Assembly (NCBI GenBank): GCA_003695105.1
Contig: RFIZ01000154.1
Coordinates: forward strand, 1-19,988
Direction: 5' to 3'
Source of the DNA: Fidelibacterota bacterium
Lineage (GTDB): Bacteria; Fidelibacterota; Marinisomatia; Marinisomatales; J089
DNA length: 19,988 nucleotides
The stretch's first letter is position 1, and each line of letters starts with the position of its first letter. Below, piece by piece: positions 14,957 to 19,988 of this stretch. Position numbers and translations under genes: made by a program. The notes under the pieces were generated by a model. The model worked only from the letters and a program-made list of their open reading frames with translations, searched no databases and was not told the DNA's origin.

Positions 14957-15474
14957 CGGTCTGCTATCCATTTATGTACGGCTGTTTTCCCGTAGGTGCG
15001 GACTTCGTCCGCCTCCAACTCCGGAACGATCTGATCCAATTCCAAAAAAAACACTCCCGCAGGTTGTAATTTTTCCAGAACCAATTTAACCAGAGAATGG
15101 CATTCCTCGAAGGTATATTGCCGGTACGGCGGATCGGCATACACCCGATCCAACTCCTCGATGTGGGGTAAAAACCGCCAGACATCCTGGGAGACGATAT
15201 TCACGGTTGTGTCCCGGAAACGGCTCTTCGTCTGTTGGAGTCGCCGGACCCGTCCAGGGTGATTTTCTACCAACACCACCGGATCTGCCCCCCGGCTGGC
15301 GGCTTCAAATCCCATGATTCCCGTACCGGCGAAAAGATCCGTGAAAGAATGTCCATCCAGGGGACCCAGTTGATCAAATACACTTTTTCGGACCAGGGAT
15401 TGAGTGGGACGGATATGGCGGCCTGTTCCCGGACCAATGATTACGCCCTTGTATTGGCCCGCCAGTATTCGCAT
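14953..15474 (-). CDS. rsmD: 16S rRNA (guanine-N2) methyltransferase RsmD
   Basis: The protein has 173 residues. RsmD methylates G966 of 16S rRNA in the small subunit. Visible: the N-terminal MRILAGQYKG, the RPTQSLVRKSVFDQLG segment at 22-37, the SAM-binding DLFAGTGIMGFEAASRGA (46-63), VLVENHPG, and the catalytic YADPPY (112-117) that fits N2-guanine methylases. It starts five bases after the GspL-like stop and overlaps coaD by four bases, so it belongs to the same transcript. Confidence 0.96.
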   Translation of the reverse strand: MRILAGQYKGVIIGPGTGRHIRPTQSLVRKSVFDQLGPLDGHSFTDLFAGTGIMGFEAASRGADPVVLVENHPGRVRRLQQTKSRFRDTTVNIVSQDVWRFLPHIEELDRVYADPPYRQYTFEECHSLVKLVLEKLQPAGVFFLELDQIVPELEADEVRTYGKTAVHKWIADR

Positions 15475-15479
15475 GCTAC

Positions 15480-17060
15480 TTAGCCGGTGAGGATGGAAAA
15501 ATAGAGGTGGGCGGAAGGAGTGTCCCCCTTATCCACGGTGATTTTCCGCAGTATGACATTATCCCCTTTTTCCAGCAGTTTTTCCCCTACCTCTTGGACG
15601 GAGAAGATGTCATCGATCCTGACCACTAAGGGAATATAGGAAATATGATCCTTATGCAGGGGAGGCAGCAACCGGTAGGTCACCGGAGACCAGGTATCCA
15701 GAAATGCCTCCAGGTCCGGGAGTGATACCCTCAAACCGCTCAAATCACTCCGTGCCAGGTTTAAGCGAATTTTCATAGTATCCTGTCGAGTGACAACCCA
15801 CAGCCATTTATCCCAGGCTTCCAGTCTCACGACTTCCGGATCGATCCATTTGCGGGATTCTTTGATCATTTCTTGGGACAGAGCCCGGGCTTCGGCCAAA
15901 TTGTAAATCTTTTTCTCTGCGCTCCGGGCAGTCGCGGAAACGGGCGATCCCAGCCATGTTTGAACGGTAGTCAACACCGGCTGCAAATAGCCCCCCAAAT
16001 AAGCCAAAGCCAGAAGAAGAATGACCAGAACAGTGGCTGTCCAGGGAAATCGTTTTTTGCGGGTAGGTGGAGCTTCGGGAACCGGTGTGGCGGATTCTTC
16101 GGCCGGACGGGAAGATTCCATTCGTTGTTTCAACCGCTGTAACCGCAATTCTTCCAGATCCGCTTCCGGTTCCGGTTGAGATTCCTGAGGCTCTTCTCCG
16201 CCAAAATGAATGATCCGATCTTCTTTCTCCGCGGCAATGACGGCGGAAAGAATACCCAGATTTCGGCGTAATTCCCGTTTCCAGCCCTGATCTTCGCCAA
16301 ACGCTTCCAGATCCGGATGCAGAGTTTGAGCAGTAACCGGGATGCGGGCCCACACCTCCTGGCGGCTTTCCGGCAGGGGGTCGATGAAATGGAAAGGTGT
16401 ACGGTAACTGGGCCCCAGCAGGAGGGGTTCAACCGTCTTGGTATCACCCACCAGTTCCGCGATTCGGACTGAACCGGAATAGAAGGAAATTCCGGCTTTG
16501 AAAGGCAGGGATCCCTGAGAACCGGCAATCGTATAGGAACGGGGTTCCACCAGAGTCCAGAGGGAATTCTGGGGATACTGCAGACTGATGAGGGTGCTGG
16601 ACACAGGAGCGAACCGGACCAAGTTACCTCCGGCCGACCGGACAGACTCGCTGACGGCGCCCGCCAGAGTCGTGGTGATTCCGGCAACCCAGAGGAAGGA
16701 CACGTCCGTTTCCGGACAAAAATAACTGACCTGATACTGGTCCCAGGATTCCGGCCAGGATTGATCGATCCACCAGCGCAAGTACTCCTGTACACCAGGT
16801 TCATCCAGATGTTCATCCACCGTCAGGGCGCTGGTCTGGCAAAAAGTGTCGTCGACGATGACTTCCACGGATTCGCCGGTAAAATCGGTTTCTCGGGTAA
16901 GGGCCTCAAACGCTTCCCGGATCAGATCGGCCGGCCGGTCAGCGTGGATTAGTTGTTTGTAATAGGGTTGGTCCAGACAGCGGGAAATGTCGGGTTCTGG
17001 ATCCCCTTTCCCCCACACGATACAGGTAATCGACCGGTTGGATAAAACCAGGGTAACCAA
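15480..17060 (-). CDS. GspL/PilM-like bitopic membrane protein, putative secretion or pilus platform component
   Basis: The protein has 526 residues and starts with TTG, seven bases after the previous stop, with AGGG nearby. Residues 1-285 are cytoplasmic and resemble the divergent actin-like fold of PilM/GspL: VEVIVDDTFCQTSALT, EYLRWWIDQSWP, then VSFLWVAGITTTLAGAVSESVRSAGG and RFAPVSSTLISL, where family members bind partner ATPases. A Glu/Pro-rich linker (286-335) leads to one membrane helix at about 338-358, a helical segment (AEARALSQEMIKESRKW) and an extracytoplasmic alpha/beta domain to the end. This topology is that of GspL (or a PilM-PilN fusion) of type II secretion/type IV pilus systems. 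Family assignment is an inference from layout; sequence similarity is faint. Confidence 0.6.
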   Translation of the reverse strand: MVTLVLSNRSITCIVWGKGDPEPDISRCLDQPYYKQLIHADRPADLIREAFEALTRETDFTGESVEVIVDDTFCQTSALTVDEHLDEPGVQEYLRWWIDQSWPESWDQYQVSYFCPETDVSFLWVAGITTTLAGAVSESVRSAGGNLVRFAPVSSTLISLQYPQNSLWTLVEPRSYTIAGSQGSLPFKAGISFYSGSVRIAELVGDTKTVEPLLLGPSYRTPFHFIDPLPESRQEVWARIPVTAQTLHPDLEAFGEDQGWKRELRRNLGILSAVIAAEKEDRIIHFGGEEPQESQPEPEADLEELRLQRLKQRMESSRPAEESATPVPEAPPTRKKRFPWTATVLVILLLALAYLGGYLQPVLTTVQTWLGSPVSATARSAEKKIYNLAEARALSQEMIKESRKWIDPEVVRLEAWDKWLWVVTRQDTMKIRLNLARSDLSGLRVSLPDLEAFLDTWSPVTYRLLPPLHKDHISYIPLVVRIDDIFSVQEVGEKLLEKGDNVILRKITVDKGDTPSAHLYFSILTG

Positions 17061-17067
17061 GGTGGCC

Positions 17068-17823
17068 CTATGATTTTTCCCAGCTCCGAACCCCGTCTTC
17101 TATATAACCGTGGTTTTTCGCTTTGAACGAAAAGATCCCGTAACGAGGCTCCTTGTACACGCCCTCAATGGGACTGGAAACCCGGAAATTCCCATCCTCC
17201 GAAATGGTTACCTGATAGGGTTTGCCCGTCAGCGGACAATACAACATGTTGGTATCCGGTAAATAGGAATCATAGTAGGTGTTGACTTCCACCCTGGTCA
17301 TTGGCGTTTCCGCCAGGATCTCCCGCAAATTGGGATCATCACGATATTTTTTCAATTCTCGTTTTTGGATGTACACCGTATCCACGCGATTGATTTCCGG
17401 ATCAAACACCAGCAGGGTGACAGTGGTGTCCAGGATCGTATCCCTCCGGGTTTTGCGAAATCCGAAGGTGGTGTCAAATTCGGCATCGTACCCTTCCGGG
17501 ACCGTCACGGGCAATGATTTCCCCTTTAAATGCAGGACCTGGTCATTGAGGTAGGTGCTGTCGGCGGTCAGGGAATCCCGAATCGCATCGACCACCTGCA
17601 CGGCCCACTTGGCGTCCGGATTGAATTCACCGGTCAACCGCTTGTAGAATTCTTCCGCATGGAAAATATTTTCCATGTAAAAATGGCTTTTATCGGCGTA
17701 ATGGTCTTCTTCTTTCCAGATTTCCACGGGGACATAGATAGATATCACCAGAAATATAAAGGCAAACACCATTAACAATTCCAGTAGGTCGCTATACCGA
17801 CTTCGTTGTTTTGGATCCATCAT
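17068..17823 (-). CDS. Bitopic membrane protein of unknown function, next to GspL-like gene
   Basis: No firm family. The protein has 251 residues with one N-terminal membrane helix (about 12-32, LLELLMVFAFIFLVISIYVPV), after a short polar start that points to a cytoplasmic N-terminus. The extracytoplasmic part has a helical section (35-90), a central beta-rich section (DTTVTLLVFDPEINRVDTVYIQKRE) and a C-terminal module NMLYCPLTGKPYQVTI ... VSSPIEGVY. That module looks like a zinc-ribbon pair that lost Cys residues: C196 is the only Cys in the protein and the matching second CP position reads SP. A good ribosome binding site (GAGGTGAG) precedes the ATG. Its place between comEA-like and GspL-like genes suggests an envelope machine, perhaps a GspM/PilO-like role. 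Confidence 0.7.
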   Translation of the reverse strand: MMDPKQRSRYSDLLELLMVFAFIFLVISIYVPVEIWKEEDHYADKSHFYMENIFHAEEFYKRLTGEFNPDAKWAVQVVDAIRDSLTADSTYLNDQVLHLKGKSLPVTVPEGYDAEFDTTFGFRKTRRDTILDTTVTLLVFDPEINRVDTVYIQKRELKKYRDDPNLREILAETPMTRVEVNTYYDSYLPDTNMLYCPLTGKPYQVTISEDGNFRVSSPIEGVYKEPRYGIFSFKAKNHGYIEDGVRSWEKS

Positions 17824-17835
17824 AGAAATCTCACC

Positions 17836-18228
17836 TCACAAGCTGACGTATGGCCGAATCTTTTCCAGGGTTTTCGGACCGATCCCTTTCACCTTTACCA
17901 GATCGTCTACCGAATGGAAAGGCCCTTCCGATTTCCGGTACGCAAGTATCCGTTCTGCCGTCACAGGACCAATAGTCGGTAGCGATTCAAATTCTTTTTG
18001 ATTCGCAACGTTAATATTAATGATTTCCACCGGGAGTTTTGTAGTCTTTTCTCCTTCCGCCGGGGCCGGGCGTCGGGCGGCCGGTTTCCAGGGCCGGAGA
18101 TCGGAACCGGCGGGTCTCTCTCCCTCCAGCAGACCGGATCTACGGACGATCCCCGTAAGGGCTCCTACCACGATACTGGCCAGGAGAAAATACAGGACGC
18201 GTCTTTCCTGGGTCGTAAATACGGTCAC
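17836..18228 (-). CDS. ComEA-like helix-hairpin-helix DNA-binding protein
   Basis: The protein has 130 residues. A membrane anchor at about 10-28 (VLYFLLASIVVGALTGIV) is followed by a Pro/Ala/Lys-rich linker and a C-terminal ComEA-type double helix-hairpin-helix at about 70-128: ININVANQKEFESLP, IGPVTAERILAYRK, FHSVDDLVKVKGIGPKTLEKI. ComEA captures double-stranded DNA outside the inner membrane during transformation; some members belong to type II secretion clusters instead. The start is GTG at 18228 and forms a GTGA overlap with the dnaJ stop, so it is coupled to dnaJ. No other competence membrane genes (comEC) lie in the window. Confidence 0.88.
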   Translation of the reverse strand: MTVFTTQERRVLYFLLASIVVGALTGIVRRSGLLEGERPAGSDLRPWKPAARRPAPAEGEKTTKLPVEIININVANQKEFESLPTIGPVTAERILAYRKSEGPFHSVDDLVKVKGIGPKTLEKIRPYVSL

Positions 18229-19355
18229 GGTTCAAATTTGGTGAACGTGGGGCCGGCATCCTTTGACTCCCGCAGGAAGGCTTCCAGCAATTCCTTTTGC
18301 TTGCGTGACAAAGATTTGGGCGTCACCACCTGAATCCGGACCATCTGGTCACCCACCCCCCTGCCATGCAGACGGGGCAATCCCTTACCCCGCAGCCGAA
18401 GAATCTGGCCGGATTGAATCCCTGCCGGGATTTTCAGAGAAGCCTGACCGTCGACAGTCGGAATCGTGATTTCTCCGCCCAGAGCAGCTTGTACAAAAGA
18501 AATTTGGGCCTCCAAAAAGATATCAGCGTCCACCCGGGAAAAATAGGGATGGTTTTCTTCATCGAAAATCACAATCAAATCCCCGGGAATCACCCCGTTT
18601 CCACCTTGATTCCCCTGCCCCTCCAGGGTCATATAATTGCCTGCCTGGACTCCTTTGGGCACCTTGATCTTGATCGTAGCGGACTTTCGCTCTACTCCGG
18701 TACCCCGGCAGGTGGGGCAGGGATGTTCAATCATTTCCCCGGACCCCTGACAGACCGGGCAGTCACTGACAACAATCGACTGACCGAAGAAGGATTGACT
18801 CACCTGTCGCACCTGTCCGCTGCCGCCGCAATGCCGGCAACGCACCGGCGAACTCCCCGGACGAGCGCCGCTCCCGTGACAGGCGGAACAGGCTTCGTTA
18901 CGTTTGATCCGGACTTGTTTTTCCGTCCCGTGTAAAATTTCTTTGTAACTGAGTTTCAGCGTGACCCGTAAATCACGGGCTTTCCGGGCCGAACGACGGG
19001 ATCGGCCGCGGCTGCGACCTCCACCAAAAATTTCCTCGAACGGATTATGTCCGCCGAAAATATCGCCAAACTGGGAGAAGATATCCTCCATGGACATATG
19101 AAATCCGCCGAATCCGGCTCCCGGCGAATCACCCAGACCGACTCCGGCATGGCCGAATTGGTCGTACTGGGAACGCTTGGCGGGATCGCTGAGAATGGAA
19201 TAGGCCTCAGCCGCTTCTTTAAATTTTTGTTCTGCTTCCTTGTCACCCGGATTTTTGTCCGGATGATACTTCATGGCTAATTTCCGATAGGCTTTCTTGA
19301 TTTCGCTATCGGATGCATTTTTGGACACACCAAGGATTTCATACAAATCTCTCAT
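18225..19355 (-). CDS. dnaJ: Chaperone DnaJ (Hsp40)
   Basis: The protein has 376 residues, full-length type I DnaJ, the cochaperone that delivers substrates to DnaK and stimulates its ATPase. J domain at 1-70 with HPD at 31-33; Gly/Phe region at about 72-115 (GAGFGGF, FGDIFGGHNPF); four CxxCxGxG zinc motifs at C156, C173, C199 and C213 (CSACHGSG, CRHCGGSG, CPVCQGSG, CPTCRGTG); C-terminal beta domains with GDLIVIFDEENHPYFSR and GKGLPRLHGRGVGDQMVRI. The start overlaps the grpE stop as ATGA. dnaK is not adjacent; it is presumably elsewhere. Confidence 0.98.
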   Translation of the reverse strand: MRDLYEILGVSKNASDSEIKKAYRKLAMKYHPDKNPGDKEAEQKFKEAAEAYSILSDPAKRSQYDQFGHAGVGLGDSPGAGFGGFHMSMEDIFSQFGDIFGGHNPFEEIFGGGRSRGRSRRSARKARDLRVTLKLSYKEILHGTEKQVRIKRNEACSACHGSGARPGSSPVRCRHCGGSGQVRQVSQSFFGQSIVVSDCPVCQGSGEMIEHPCPTCRGTGVERKSATIKIKVPKGVQAGNYMTLEGQGNQGGNGVIPGDLIVIFDEENHPYFSRVDADIFLEAQISFVQAALGGEITIPTVDGQASLKIPAGIQSGQILRLRGKGLPRLHGRGVGDQMVRIQVVTPKSLSRKQKELLEAFLRESKDAGPTFTKFEP

Positions 19356-19903
19356 TTCTTGTTCACGATCACTTTGGCATGCCGTAACACACGATCTTTA
19401 TACCGATATCCTTTCTCAAACACCTGAAGGATGGTATTGTCTTCCTGTTCCGGATCATTCTGAACCATCATGGCATCGTGAAGTTCGGGGTCCAAAGGCT
19501 CTCCCGGTTCGGCAAAAGGAACCACTTCCCATTCTTCGAATTTTTTTCCCAGCCGTTTTTTAATCAGGTCGACCCCCTCCAGCAGGGCGTCCAGATTCGC
19601 CTTGCCGTCTCCTGTCCGGGCCGCCTCGCTCAACCGGTCCAGATCATCCACGATCGGCAATAAGTCCCTCAGGATTTGCTCTCCGTTATAATCCAGGATC
19701 TTCTGGATCTCTTTTTCCTTCCGACGCCGGAAATTTTCAAATTCGGCCCGAATGCGCAGGGCTTTTTCTTCCGCCTTAGCCAGAGCTTCGGTCAGTTCTT
19801 TGATGACTTTTTTGTCCCGGGAAGCCGTAGTTTTTTTCCGCGGAGTTCCCGTTTTGGCTTTGGTCGTCTTTTTGGCAGTTGCAGTTTTTTTCTCAGCAGA
19901 CAT
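19352..19903 (-). CDS. grpE: GrpE nucleotide exchange factor of DnaK
   Basis: The protein has 183 residues from the ATG at 19903, chosen over an in-frame TTG at 19921 because GGAG lies ten bases before it. GrpE releases ADP from DnaK. The N-terminal 35 residues are unusually rich in Lys, Thr and Ala (KKTATAKKTTKAKTG) and likely disordered. A long coiled-coil follows (about 35-80), with the signature RAEFENFRRRKEKE, then LRDLLPIVDDLDRL and the C-terminal beta domain (PGEPLDPELHDAMMV, VFEKGYRYKDRVLRHAKVIV). It overlaps hrcA by 11 bases and dnaJ by four. Confidence 0.97.
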   Translation of the reverse strand: MSAEKKTATAKKTTKAKTGTPRKKTTASRDKKVIKELTEALAKAEEKALRIRAEFENFRRRKEKEIQKILDYNGEQILRDLLPIVDDLDRLSEAARTGDGKANLDALLEGVDLIKKRLGKKFEEWEVVPFAEPGEPLDPELHDAMMVQNDPEQEDNTILQVFEKGYRYKDRVLRHAKVIVNKK

Positions 19904-19988
19904 CGGGCATAATCTCCACAAATGAGTCCATTAATTGTTGAATTTCCTTGTAAGGCAGTCGAATAGGTCCCAAAATGGCTAACTGCCC
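19893..19988 (-). CDS. hrcA: C-terminal end of heat-shock repressor HrcA (5' part outside window)
   Basis: Translation of the minus strand from the right edge gives 31 residues, GQLAILGPIRLPYKEIQQLM followed by a short acidic tail ending PDVC, then TGA at 19893. This matches the C-terminus of HrcA (consensus like GVLGPTRMDY.. then a terminal helix). It precedes grpE and dnaJ, the classic hrcA-grpE-dnaJ order. HrcA represses heat-shock operons by binding CIRCE; that site would lie upstream, outside the window. Confidence 0.85.
   Translation of the reverse strand, partial: GQLAILGPIRLPYKEIQQLMDSFVEIMPDVC

Noticed and set aside
16130..16816. Second minus-strand ORF of 228 codons inside the GspL-like gene
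   Set aside because: Alternate frame rich in Ser, Arg, Pro and Trp with no structure; the GspL-like frame is continuous across it.
1..19988. tRNA, rRNA, CRISPR, insertion sequence or phage genes
   Set aside because: Gaps are short and no cloverleaf, regular repeat array, transposase, integrase or terminal inverted repeats could be seen on reading both strands.

Overview
The window is a gene-dense stretch of a bacterial chromosome with about 20 protein genes. There are no RNA genes, mobile elements, long repeats or CRISPR arrays, and no gene-free gap longer than about 175 bases. The gene content is that of a free-living, double-membrane bacterium: hrcA-grpE-dnaJ, obgE, dprA, coaD, rsmD, an NADP-type icd, a ComEA-like protein and a GspL/PilM-like membrane protein. 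Uniform moderate GC, very tight gene packing and an exported protein with Ig-like 'YSLSE' repeats would fit a candidate lineage near the FCB group (for example Marinimicrobia or Calditrichota relatives). That assignment is an impression from memory, not a result.

Right half, all on the minus strand and read from high to low coordinates: the 3' end of hrcA, grpE, dnaJ, a comEA-like gene, a bitopic membrane protein, a GspL/PilM-like protein, rsmD, coaD, an FmdB-type zinc ribbon protein and icd. A clear intrinsic terminator follows icd, then obgE and dprA. Most of these genes overlap or lie within a few bases of each other, often through ATGA or GTGA stop/start overlaps. The chaperone genes may therefore share a transcript with a putative secretion or DNA-uptake module and with housekeeping genes.

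Middle (7.2-10.7 kb): on the plus strand a membrane-anchored calcineurin-like metallophosphoesterase; on the minus strand a stand-alone receiver protein; and on the plus strand, divergent from the receiver, a receiver-GGDEF-EAL protein. The EAL site looks intact while the GGDEF site is degenerate, so this unit probably degrades c-di-GMP.

Left half: a minus-strand, translationally coupled pair of a class IV aminotransferase and a sulfotransferase-like P-loop protein; a plus-strand unknown membrane-anchored protein; and a minus-strand run of a YwaF/TIGR02206 membrane protein, a CNNM-CBS protein, a DUF819 transporter-like protein and a large exported protein that runs off the left edge. Two real genes, the exported protein at the left edge and hrcA at the right edge, are cut by the window ends and were found by direct translation.

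Most unusual points: the aminotransferase has Thr where the PLP-binding Glu is expected and is paired with a sulfotransferase-like partner; the GspL/PilM-like module sits inside the chaperone operon; obgE starts directly after a terminator with no ribosome binding site; and a Trp-rich small ORF lies upstream of the YwaF-like gene.
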